NCBI GenBank assembly: GCA_003569145.1
Contig: BGOH01000001.1
Coordinates: 248,001-312,000, forward strand
Reading direction: 5' to 3'
Length of the DNA stretch: 64,000 nucleotides
From: Clavibacter sp.
GTDB lineage: Bacteria; Actinomycetota; Actinomycetes; Nanopelagicales; Nanopelagicaceae
Shown here: piece after piece, positions 38,763-47,061 of the stretch
How positions within the stretch are numbered: the first letter of the stretch is position 1
How the letters are laid out: each line of letters begins with the position of its first letter
Program-made: the position numbers and the translations under genes
Notes under the pieces: model-generated
Databases searched by the model: none
Seen by the model: the letters and a program-made list of their open reading frames with translations, nothing else
Told to the model about the DNA's origin: nothing

Positions 38763-39137
38763 CTAAAAGGGAAAGTCGCGCCTGATTTCGTGAGAAGTTT
38801 CAATCTCTATAGAAGTCTGACCATCAATTGTGATTTCAGTTCGGCGATACTGGGTAATAATCTCGCTCTGAGAAGTGGGAAGCATCTCTTGGCCTGCAAG
38901 CTCGGCAAGGCGGAGCGCAATCTGCTCTTGAAGACTAGAAGGCGCACTCTCACAACATGATCTAGTTAAAAGTGATTGAATCAGATTAAGAGCAGCTCTC
39001 TGGCTCTCCATCTCACCGCGACATCCTTGGCAATCTTGCAAATGAAAAGCAATTTCATTAAAGGTTGCGGAGTCATCAATTTCGTTATCGATAAATAGAA
39101 CTAAACTCTCACAGCACTTATCGCATGGGATGCTCAT
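38763..39137 (-). CDS. rsrA: Zinc-binding anti-sigma factor, RsrA/RshA family
   Basis: 124 aa. Redox-sensing anti-sigma factor with the H-x3-C-x2-C zinc motif at His32, Cys36 and Cys39, nearby Cys5, Cys8 and Cys9, and a CysCys pair at 61-62 ([14 protein letters not shown]), the pattern of RsrA. In that family disulphide formation expels zinc and releases SigR. A ~60-residue C-terminal extension after the zinc domain has no known motif. It overlaps sigR by 4 nt, the usual arrangement. Confidence 0.9.
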   Translation of the reverse strand: MSIPCDKCCESLVLFIDNEIDDSATFNEIAFHLQDCQGCRGEMESQRAALNLIQSLLTRSCCESAPSSLQEQIALRLAELAGQEMLPTSQSEIITQYRRTEITIDGQTSIEIETSHEIRRDFPF

Positions 39138-39796
39138 TTCTTGCCTCCCTTCACATAACCAAGTTCACGGGCGTAATCAGTTAATTTCTCTCGTAGTTGC
39201 TTGCGGCCTCTATGAAGTCTTGACATAACTGTTCCAGTTGGAACACCAACAATTTCAGCAATCTCTTTATAAGAAAAACCTTCAACATCTGCTAGATAAA
39301 CTGCAATTCGAAACTCCTCAGGAATTTCAGCAAGCGCACGTTTGATATCACTATCGGGCAGGTTTTCTAGAACAACATCTTCTGCTGACTTACCCTGATC
39401 GCTAGTATGAGATGAAGCATCAGCTATCTGCCAATCCTCTAACTCTTGATCTGATAACTGAGGTCTTCTCTGGTCTTTGCGATAAGTATTGATAAAAGTT
39501 GTAGTTAATATTCGATAAAGCCAGGCTTTTAAGTTAGTCCCTGGCTCAAATTGATGGAATGAAACATAGGCTTTGGCATAGGTATCTTGAACTAAGTCTT
39601 GGGCATCTGATGGATTTTTGGTGTATCTAAGTGCTGCTGAATAAAGCTGATTCATATATTGCAGCGCATCAGCTTCGAAACGCTTTCGTCTCTGCTCCGC
39701 ACTTTCTTTTTCGCGATCAACGCGAACTAGCTCTCCAGCATCCCTGGAGCCTTGGTTTGAAATTTCGGTTGGCATTAAATCCAAGGTTATCGCCAT
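39134..39796 (-). CDS. sigR: ECF sigma factor SigR/SigH (disulphide stress)
   Basis: 220 aa. Region 2 contains [22 protein letters not shown] and [21 protein letters not shown] (the DxxQDT... and W-hydrophobic -10-binding helix of ECF12). Region 4 contains [20 protein letters not shown] and [18 protein letters not shown], the -35-binding helix-turn-helix. Partner of the RsrA gene directly downstream. The promoter just upstream matches its own consensus with exactly 18-nt spacing, so positive autoregulation is likely. It directs thiol-redox and proteostasis genes in relatives. Confidence 0.94.
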   Translation of the reverse strand: MAITLDLMPTEISNQGSRDAGELVRVDREKESAEQRRKRFEADALQYMNQLYSAALRYTKNPSDAQDLVQDTYAKAYVSFHQFEPGTNLKAWLYRILTTTFINTYRKDQRRPQLSDQELEDWQIADASSHTSDQGKSAEDVVLENLPDSDIKRALAEIPEEFRIAVYLADVEGFSYKEIAEIVGVPTGTVMSRLHRGRKQLREKLTDYARELGYVKGGKK

Positions 39797-39804
39797 AGCA
39801 GCCT

Positions 39805-39831
39805 AACCCGCATATCCAGAGCTTTATTCCC
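39805..39831 (-). promoter_or_regulatory. SigR-type autoregulatory promoter of sigR
   Basis: Minus-strand GGGAAT (39831-39826), 18-nt spacer, then GTT (39807-39805): a full match to the SigR/SigH consensus. The sigR ATG (39796) follows GTT after only 8 nt, so the transcript from this promoter would begin at or within a base or two of the start codon, that is, be leaderless. Confidence 0.8.
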
Positions 39832-39834
39832 TGC

Positions 39835-40542
39835 CTAGAAGAGGGTCTCGGGCTCTCCTAATTCAATTGGCTCAATAAGCCCAGGCCCGCTGCCAGTAAT
39901 CGAATTAACCGCACTTGATACTGGATGAAAGCGAAGATTTGCATCAGGAGTTGGAACATCCATAAGAGCTCTAATCTTGTCTACATCATTAATCTTGGGA
40001 TTCATCCAATCTTGCCATCTCTCTCTTGGGAGAAATACTGGCATCCGGCTATGCACTTGAGCTAATTGGCCCACTGCCTGCCTAGTAATGATTGCAACAG
40101 ATTGGATTACTTTTCCTGAAGGAGATGTCCAACTTTGAAAGATTCCACTAAAGGCAAGTAATTTTTCATCATCTCTTGAAACATATATTGGTTGCTTAGT
40201 CTTGTATTTTCCAAGCTCACTTGCCCATTCATAGTAACCGCTTGCAGGAAGTAAACAGCGATTACTTCTGAAGGCGCTTTTGAATGTTGGTTTCTCATGA
40301 ACACTTTCAGATCTTGCATTGATTGCACTTGATTGAGATTTTGCTGCCTCATCATCACTTTTTGACCAATGCGCAATCATCCCCCAGGAGGCAATTTCAA
40401 TTGCTTGATTTTTAATGATGTAGACATCATTGGTTGGCTTAATATTCCAATCGGCGGGAAGGCTGATGCCTGGAGCGCTATTGGTAGAAAACTCTTCAGC
40501 AATATCGCTGATCATCGCCGATAGGGCATATCTTCCGCACAT
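39835..40542 (-). CDS. SRAP-domain protein (YedK/HMCES family)
   Basis: 235 aa. Abasic-site shield protein: the catalytic Cys2 follows the initiator Met (MCGRYALSA) and forms a thiazolidine link to AP sites in single-stranded DNA. Other SRAP hallmarks: SSAINARSESVHEKPTFKSAF (Asn and Glu), RNRCLLPASGYYEWASE-type RCLLPASGYYEW, and VHSRMPVFLPRE (HxRMP). It lies divergent from aroA, 43 nt away. An equivalent gene lies beside aroA in mycobacteria (memory). Confidence 0.95.
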   Translation of the reverse strand: MCGRYALSAMISDIAEEFSTNSAPGISLPADWNIKPTNDVYIIKNQAIEIASWGMIAHWSKSDDEAAKSQSSAINARSESVHEKPTFKSAFRSNRCLLPASGYYEWASELGKYKTKQPIYVSRDDEKLLAFSGIFQSWTSPSGKVIQSVAIITRQAVGQLAQVHSRMPVFLPRERWQDWMNPKINDVDKIRALMDVPTPDANLRFHPVSSAVNSITGSGPGLIEPIELGEPETLF

Positions 40543-40585
40543 ACTCCTAATCTAATACTTATGGCGATGAACTAGACTTTCAAGT

Positions 40586-41847
40586 ATGTGGAGCGCACCC
40601 TTTAGGGCATCAAAGCCAATCTCGGGCGCCATAAATATTCCAGGGTCAAAGTCAGTTACAAATCGAGCTCTGGTGTTAAGCGCACTTGCCTCATCACCAT
40701 CCACTTTGAGAAGGGGCTTGCGTTCAAGAGACACAGATTTAATGATCAAAGCGCTATCTAGCCTTGGTGTAAAGATTGAGATTGAGGAAGATCTTTGGAA
40801 AATTACTCCAGCGCCCTTGATGGGCCCTGCAGGAATTGATGTTGGAAATGCCGGAACTGTAATGAGATTTCTTCCGCCTCTTGCAGCACTTGCTAAGGGA
40901 TTGATCTCCTTTGATGGAGATCCGCGTTCCCACCAGCGCCCTCTAGGCCCAGTCATCAAGGCGCTCGAAAGTCTTGGAGTAAGCATTGAACATCAAGGTA
41001 GATATAGCTTGCCTTTGGTTATAAATGGCGCCGGCTATATAAATGGTGGAGAAGTTGAAATTGATGCCAGCGCTTCAAGTCAATTCTCTCCTCGCTCTTA
41101 TTAGTTGCACCTTTAATGAAGCAGGGACTTAAGATCAAAAATGTTGGTAAGAACCTTCCTTCAAAGCCTCACATCGAGATGACTATCGCAATGCTCGCCC
41201 AATATGGAGCAGTTGTTGATACCTCTATTGCGAATCAATGGAGCGTTAAGCCAACCAAATTATCTGGAGTTGATCTAGTAATTGAGCCAGATCTTTCTAA
41301 TGCTGCTGTCTTTATGGCTGCGCCTTTAGTATGTGGCGGCGAAGTGATTATCAAAGATTGGCCAAGAAAAACTACCCAACCAGGAGATCAGTTAAGGCAG
41401 ATATTTTCAGAAATGGGCGGAGTAATTGATTTTGTAGATCAAGGTTTAAGAGTTCGATCAAGTGGCCAGATAAGAGGAATTGATATTGACCTTGGCGATG
41501 TTGGCGAGCTAACCCCAGTGATTGCAGCGCTGGCTTGCTTTGCAAACTCCCCCTCATATCTTCGCGGTATTGGCCATTTAAGACTCCATGAAACGGATCG
41601 ATTGAGCGCTTTAAAAAATGAGCTAACTGCTCTTGGAGCTGAAGTCATTGAGGAGGAGAGCGCACTTAGAATTCTTCCAAAGCCTATGAAAGCTGGAGTT
41701 TTTCACACCTATGAAGATCATCGCCTTGCAACAGCAGGCGCGCTCATTGGCCTTGCCGTCGATGGAGTTGAAGTAGAAAATATTGAAACAACGAAAAAGA
41801 CAATCACTGATTTTCCAGCGCTTTGGAGTCAACTACTAAATGGTTAG
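40586..41847 (+). CDS. aroA: EPSP synthase (3-phosphoshikimate 1-carboxyvinyltransferase), frame-broken
   Basis: About 420 aa. Sixth step of the shikimate pathway, the target of glyphosate. Motifs: PGSKSVTNRALVLSALA (shikimate-3-phosphate site), NAGTVMRFLPPLA, DASASSQF, and the C-terminal LRLHETDRLSALKNEL and YEDHRLATAGALIGL. The frame breaks after ASSQF: one more T in the TT run (41084-41085) gives SSQFLSSLLLVAPLMKQGL, as in the family. NAGT-M-RF without the class II changes suggests a class I-like enzyme, though I did not test this. It overlaps rsgA by 8 nt. Confidence 0.93.
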
Positions 41848-42820
41848 ACGCCGCCCCGATGAGAGCGATATTCGCATTCGCCCGGCTAAATCAACGCGCC
41901 GGCGAAGTAAAGATAGACCTTCACATAGTGACTCAATTGCGGCTCAGGTAATAACAGTTGATCGCGGCAGAACTCTATGTCGCATTGCTAGTGGGAAATT
42001 AGTTAGTGCAATGAAGGCTAGAGAGCTGGGAAAGAACGCTGTAGTGGTTGGAGATTTAGTAAATATCGTAGGAGATGTAAGTGGAGATGCTGGATCTCTG
42101 GCTCGAATTGTTGCCGTGCAACCCAGGCGTAATAGCTTAAGTAGAACTATTGATGATGCTGGGGCCTTTGAAAAAACAATTGCAGCCAATCTTGATCAGA
42201 TGGTTATCGTTGCTGCATCTGCTGATCCTGCTCCAAGACAGGGATTTATTGATCGCTGTTTAGCGGTGGCATTTGATCAAGGCATCAAACCGATAATTGT
42301 TATGAGTAAGGCAGATTTAGCAGATCCTGATGAGTTCTTAAAAGCTTACAAAGATTTGGAAGTTGATTACTTTAAGTTAAAACGTGGTGATGATTTAACT
42401 CAGCTACATAAAGCGTTAGAGGCAAAAGTTTCAGTCTTAATTGGCCACTCGGGAGTTGGTAAATCAACACTTGTAAATGCACTCCTTGGAATCGAAAAGC
42501 GCGACACTGGAGATGTTAATTCAACAACTGGTAGGGGTCGCCATACCTCATCAAGTGCTATCTCTTTTGAATTACCAAATGGGGGCTGGATAATTGATAC
42601 CCCCGGAGTTAGATCCTTTGGCCTAGAACATATTGATAAATCAAGAGTTATCGCCTCATTTACTGAATTCGCATCAGTTATTGCAAACTGTCCTAAGAAT
42701 TGCTCTCATGATGAAGCAACTTGCGCTCTAAATAACTACGTAAAGACAAGTCCTCAAGCATCCTCGCGCCTAGCCAGCTTGCAAAGGCTGCTTGATTCAA
42801 GCAACCAAGAGATAATCTAG
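41840..42820 (+). CDS. rsgA: Small ribosomal subunit biogenesis GTPase RsgA
   Basis: 326 aa. Circularly permuted GTPase of late 30S maturation. An N-terminal basic OB-fold domain is followed by G motifs in permuted order: G4 VMSKADL, G1 GHSGVGKSTLVNALLG, G3 IDTPGVRSFGL. The C-terminal zinc finger is CPKNCSHDEATCAL (C-x-x-x-C-x-H-x5-C). It overlaps aroA by 8 nt and lies 5 nt before hisN. Confidence 0.96.
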   Translation: MVRRRPDESDIRIRPAKSTRRRSKDRPSHSDSIAAQVITVDRGRTLCRIASGKLVSAMKARELGKNAVVVGDLVNIVGDVSGDAGSLARIVAVQPRRNSLSRTIDDAGAFEKTIAANLDQMVIVAASADPAPRQGFIDRCLAVAFDQGIKPIIVMSKADLADPDEFLKAYKDLEVDYFKLKRGDDLTQLHKALEAKVSVLIGHSGVGKSTLVNALLGIEKRDTGDVNSTTGRGRHTSSSAISFELPNGGWIIDTPGVRSFGLEHIDKSRVIASFTEFASVIANCPKNCSHDEATCALNNYVKTSPQASSRLASLQRLLDSSNQEII

Positions 42821-42825
42821 GGACT

Positions 42826-43635
42826 ATGACCTATCCAGGAGATCTTCTAGGAGATATTGAGTTACTTAAATATCTCGCTGATTTAAGTGATGAGATCTCA
42901 TCATCTAGATTTTTAGCTCAAGACCTTAAAATTGAAAGTAAACCAGATCTCTCACCGGTTACCGATGCTGATAGAGCAGTTGAAGAGAAAATTAGAGAGG
43001 TTCTCAAAGCTCAGCGACCAAATGACAAAATTGTTGGAGAAGAGTTTGGCAGCGCAGAAGATATCCAGGCGTTGGATAGATATTGGGTAATCGACCCAAT
43101 TGATGGAACAAAGAACTTTTTAAGGGGCCTTCCAATCTGGGCCACGCTCATTGGTTTAGTGCATAGGAATGAAAATGGCCAAGATCGGGTTATAGCAGGC
43201 ATGGTCTCCTCCCCTGCTCTATTTCGCAGGTGGTATGCCGCGGAGGGTTTTGGAGCATTTACTGAAGTTAATTCAGGTACTGCAATTCAAATCAAAGCAT
43301 CAAATGTGAAAGAAATATCTGATGCATCAATTTCATTTTCAGATTTAGTTGGTTGGGGTCCAAGAAAGAATTCATATTTAGCATTTATGGATAAGGCCTG
43401 GAGAGCTAGAGGAATTGGTGATTTCTGGTCACATATGTTGGTGGCAGAGGGAGCGGTAGATATTGCCGCAGAGCCAAGTCTTGCGCTCTGGGATATGGCA
43501 GCGGTTGCGATAATTGTTACCGAATCTGGGGGAAGATTTAGCGATCTAGAAAATGTTGCCGGACCCTTTGGCAAAAGCGGAGTTTCAACCAATGGTCATC
43601 TTCACCAAGCATTTATTAGCGCGGTGAATTCATGA
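42826..43635 (+). CDS. hisN: Histidinol-phosphatase of the inositol monophosphatase family
   Basis: 269 aa. IMPase-fold, metal-dependent phosphatase: VTDADRAVEEKIREVL, EEFGSAE (metal Glu), WVIDPIDGTKNFLRGLPIWATLIGL (the D-P-I-D-G-T metal motif plus the FxxGLPxWATxIGL typical of actinobacterial HisN) and PSLALWDMAAVAIIVTESGGRFSDL (W-D-x-A-A). Penultimate step of histidine synthesis is likely; an inositol phosphatase cannot be excluded. 4-nt overlap with copA. Confidence 0.88.
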   Translation: MTYPGDLLGDIELLKYLADLSDEISSSRFLAQDLKIESKPDLSPVTDADRAVEEKIREVLKAQRPNDKIVGEEFGSAEDIQALDRYWVIDPIDGTKNFLRGLPIWATLIGLVHRNENGQDRVIAGMVSSPALFRRWYAAEGFGAFTEVNSGTAIQIKASNVKEISDASISFSDLVGWGPRKNSYLAFMDKAWRARGIGDFWSHMLVAEGAVDIAAEPSLALWDMAAVAIIVTESGGRFSDLENVAGPFGKSGVSTNGHLHQAFISAVNS

Positions 43636-45890
43636 GTGATACTCAAGTAGTAGATCTAGAACAAATTGATTTAAGTATTTCTGGCATGACCTGCTCTTCA
43701 TGTGTTGGAAGAGTCGAAAAGTCGTTAAACGAAGTTCCAGGGGCTAAGGCCTCAGTAAATCTTGCTACCGATAGCGCTCATATCCTCATTCCTCGAGGGG
43801 CAAATCCAAAAGATTTAATAGCTGCAGTTGTTAAAGCAGGCTATAGCGCAAAGCTTCGCGGTGATGGTTATGAGAGTTTCTCTCATTCAAGGGCTATGGG
43901 CTTTAGATTAATTGCAGCGATCTTACTTACCATCCCAGTAATTACTCTCTCGATGTGGCATCAACTCCATATGCAGGTTGATAAATTTATTCTCACCCAA
44001 TTAGATTCACTTAATATCGCAGCGCCTCTATATTCTCCAACTGGCTGGTTAGTAATTTCTCTTAGCGCTCCAGTGGTGCTCTTAATTGGTTGGCCAATTC
44101 ATCGAGCGGCAATTAAGAACATCACCCATCCAAGTATGGATAATTTGATTTCATTAGGCTCACTCACTGCGCTCATCTGGTCGATCTATGCCAACTCAAC
44201 TGGAAACGGTGATATCTATTCTGAAGTTGGCGCATCTGTTGTCACCTTTATTGTTCTTGGAAGATATCTTGAATCAAGAGCCAAGAGAAAAGCTGGATCA
44301 TCCCTTGCCCACCTGCTCTCCCTCACTCCAAAACAAGTAATAATTATTAGAGGTGGCCAAGAGATAACAGCGCCCATTGCTAATTTAGTAATTGGCGATC
44401 ACTGCTTAGTCAAAGCAGGCCAAGCTATTCCAACTGATGGAATTGTGATTCAGGGATCAAGCGCTATTGATAATTCACTACTAACAGGTGAATCCCTACC
44501 GGTAGATGTTCAAGCTGGAGCAAGTGTTATTGCTGGCGCTATCAATCTAAATTCTCCAATAGTTATTGAGGCAAAGAGAGTTGGAAGTGATACCGAGCTT
44601 GCTCGTATCACCAAGATGGTATTAACCGCTCAAGGCGAGAAAGCCCCTATCCAAAGACTTGCAGATCGAATAAGTAATGTCTTTGTCCCTATTGTTATTG
44701 CGCTTGCGATTGCAACTTTTGCTACTTGGTATGGCTTAGGAAATTCGCTGACTGACTCCATCACCGCATCTGTAGCAGTATTGATTATCGCCTGTCCTTG
44801 CGCCCTGGGACTTGCGACCCCAGTAGCGCTTCTTGTGGCATCTGGCAAAGGTGCTACCAATGGAATTATCCTGCGAAAAAGTTCATCACTTGAGATTGCA
44901 ACAAAGATTGATACCGCTATCTTTGATAAGACGGGCACCCTTACAACAGGTGTGATGAAGGTTCAAAACATCACAATTGCCGATCTTGGGGCAGCTGCGC
45001 CAAAGATTTCAACATCAGATTTGTTAATTGCAGTTCATAGCCTGGAGCATGAGAGTAGTCATCCGATTGCAGTTGCAATCAGTAAGAGCCTTAGAGAACA
45101 AGGAATTGCTAGAAAGAAATTTACAGATTATGTAGAGAGCGCGGGTATGGGAATTGCTGCTCGCATGCAATTTGGAGATGCGCAGATGCCAGTTCTTATT
45201 GGAACTCCTGCCTCAATCAGGCGGGCAACTGTTTCGCTTCACCCCCAACTAGAAGATGCAATTGCATCTGCCCTTTCAAAAGGAAATTCAGTAGCGCTAG
45301 TTGCAGTAGATGGCGTTGCTATGGCGCTCTTTGAAGTTGGAGATAGCTTAAGAGTTGATGCTAGGCAAACTATTGCGGCTCTAAAGAGTAGAAATATTGA
45401 TAGCTGGCTAATTAGCGGCGATAGTCAAGAGGCTGCAACACAGATTGCGGACCAGGTAGGAATTGCTCTTAGCAACGTGATTGCTCAAGCAACTCCCGAT
45501 CAAAAGATTGCAAAGGTCAAAGAGCTACGTAGCTCTGGTCGAAAAGTTCTCATGATTGGTGATGGCATAAATGATGCCGCAGCACTAAGTGAGGCTGATC
45601 TAAGTATGGCTCTTGGCACAGGAACTGATACTGCAATATCTAGCGCCGATATCACGCTAATGCGTCCAACTTTAGCTACTGCAATCTCTGCGCTAAATCT
45701 CTCAGCCAAAACTCTGAGGATTATCAGAGTAAATCTGGGATGGGCGTTTTTTTACAATGTTATTGGCATTCCAATTGCCGCTTTAGGACTACTAAATCCA
45801 ATGTATGCCGGTGGGGCGATGGCAGTATCAAGTCTCTTAGTGGTTCTAAACTCGCTAAGAATTAATCGGAGCGCTACCCTCTCGGCGTGA
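43632..45890 (+). CDS. copA: Copper-exporting P1B-type ATPase
   Basis: 752 aa. One N-terminal heavy-metal domain with GMTCSSC (about residues 17-23), eight membrane helices, TGES, the CPC metal site in IIACPCALGLATP, phosphorylated Asp in FDKTGTLTTG, the SSHPIAVAI (HP) locus and GDGINDAAALSEAD. The CPC plus single CxxC domain indicates Cu(I) efflux. No copper regulator or chaperone gene is nearby. It sits in a coupled chain with hisN and terC (4-nt overlaps). Confidence 0.95.
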   Translation: MSDTQVVDLEQIDLSISGMTCSSCVGRVEKSLNEVPGAKASVNLATDSAHILIPRGANPKDLIAAVVKAGYSAKLRGDGYESFSHSRAMGFRLIAAILLTIPVITLSMWHQLHMQVDKFILTQLDSLNIAAPLYSPTGWLVISLSAPVVLLIGWPIHRAAIKNITHPSMDNLISLGSLTALIWSIYANSTGNGDIYSEVGASVVTFIVLGRYLESRAKRKAGSSLAHLLSLTPKQVIIIRGGQEITAPIANLVIGDHCLVKAGQAIPTDGIVIQGSSAIDNSLLTGESLPVDVQAGASVIAGAINLNSPIVIEAKRVGSDTELARITKMVLTAQGEKAPIQRLADRISNVFVPIVIALAIATFATWYGLGNSLTDSITASVAVLIIACPCALGLATPVALLVASGKGATNGIILRKSSSLEIATKIDTAIFDKTGTLTTGVMKVQNITIADLGAAAPKISTSDLLIAVHSLEHESSHPIAVAISKSLREQGIARKKFTDYVESAGMGIAARMQFGDAQMPVLIGTPASIRRATVSLHPQLEDAIASALSKGNSVALVAVDGVAMALFEVGDSLRVDARQTIAALKSRNIDSWLISGDSQEAATQIADQVGIALSNVIAQATPDQKIAKVKELRSSGRKVLMIGDGINDAAALSEADLSMALGTGTDTAISSADITLMRPTLATAISALNLSAKTLRIIRVNLGWAFFYNVIGIPIAALGLLNPMYAGGAMAVSSLLVVLNSLRINRSATLSA

Positions 45891-46879
45891 ATTTATCTAA
45901 TTCCATCTGGATTGGAACTGTCGCATTCATAGTTGGACTTTTAATCTTTGATTTATTGGCCTCCTCCCGCAAAGCCCACGATGTCTCATTTAAAGAGGCA
46001 AGTTTTTGGTCAATTTTTTACATCGCCGTTGCTCTTATCTTTGGCGCATGGGTATGGATTGAATTTGGAGATCAATTTGGTAAAGAGTATTTTGCCGCTT
46101 ACGTAGTTGAGAAGTCTCTATCAGTTGATAATCTCTTTGTATTCGTCATAATCCTGGCAAATTTTGCAGTTCCATCTATCTATCATCAGAGGGTCTTGAT
46201 GGTAGGAATCGTTCTTGCCCTAATTATGCGCGCGATATTTATTGCTCTTGGAGCAGCTGCCCTTGCTGCATTCTCATTCACTTTTGTGATTTTCGGTGCG
46301 ATATTGCTCTGGACAGGGGTCAAGTTATTCCAGCATTGGGATGAGGATCCTGATCTAAATGACAATGCGATAGTGCGCTATGCCCGAAAGAAATTTGCCT
46401 TCACAGATCAATATCATGGAACAAAGATGTTCATTAAAGAAAACGGTAAGCGTTATGCCACACCGCTTCTTCTAGTGATGGTTGCCATTGGCTCAACTGA
46501 TCTTCTATTTGCCCTTGATTCAATCCCGGCAACCTTTGGAGTAACCCAGGAACCATTCTTAGTATTTGCTGCAAATGCCTTTGCACTCCTTGGTCTTAGA
46601 GCTCTCTACTTCCTAATCAAAGGACTACTACAGAGGCTGATCTATCTCTCACTTGGCTTAGCATTTATCCTGATCTTTATCGGAGCAAAGTTAATCCTGC
46701 TCTGGGCCCATGAGATCTGGGTTGAAGTTCCAAAGGTTTCGACAAATACTTCGCTGCTCGTAATTTGCTTAATTCTGATAGTTGCAACAGTTGCCAGCTT
46801 AATTAAATCCAAGCGCGATCCAAGTGCTATTGCTCATGCTGGGCGGATGAGTGGTCCAAAGAAAGAGAAAGATAAGTAA
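45887..46879 (+). CDS. TerC/Alx-family membrane protein
   Basis: 330 aa with about nine membrane helices. Family signatures: EYFAAYVVEKSLSVDNLFVF (the acidic EKSLSVDN helix) and STDLLFALDSIPATFGVTQ. The GTG start at 45887 overlaps copA by 4 nt. TerC/Alx proteins have been linked to Mn2+ efflux and to metallation of exported enzymes; with copA next door, a metal role is reasonable. Last gene of the aroA chain, followed by a terminator. Confidence 0.93.
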   Translation: MNLSNSIWIGTVAFIVGLLIFDLLASSRKAHDVSFKEASFWSIFYIAVALIFGAWVWIEFGDQFGKEYFAAYVVEKSLSVDNLFVFVIILANFAVPSIYHQRVLMVGIVLALIMRAIFIALGAAALAAFSFTFVIFGAILLWTGVKLFQHWDEDPDLNDNAIVRYARKKFAFTDQYHGTKMFIKENGKRYATPLLLVMVAIGSTDLLFALDSIPATFGVTQEPFLVFAANAFALLGLRALYFLIKGLLQRLIYLSLGLAFILIFIGAKLILLWAHEIWVEVPKVSTNTSLLVICLILIVATVASLIKSKRDPSAIAHAGRMSGPKKEKDK

Positions 46880-46900
46880 GCCCTCTGTAATTTGAGCAAG

Positions 46901-46934
46901 AAAAAAAGCGCCTTATTTTTCAAGGCGCTTTTTT
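46901..46934. terminator. Bidirectional intrinsic terminator (terC / tRNA-fMet)
   Basis: AAGCGCCTT and AAGGCGCTT form a perfect stem around ATTTTTC, flanked by seven A on the left and six T on the right, so it has a U-run in both directions. It ends terC on the plus strand and tRNA-fMet on the minus strand. Confidence 0.95.
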
Positions 46935-46938
46935 AATT

Positions 46939-47015
<77 letters not shown>

Positions 47016-47026
47016 TCGGAGGACTT

Positions 47027-47056
47027 AGCCTAGAGGCGTAAGCCCTTTTGAGCCAA
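47027..47056 (-). promoter_or_regulatory. Promoter of tRNA-fMet
   Basis: Minus-strand TTGGCT (47056-47051), 18-nt spacer, TAGGCT (47032-47027), 11 nt before the mature 5' end. Good match to a housekeeping sigma promoter. Confidence 0.6.
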
Positions 47057-47061
47057 AACGA

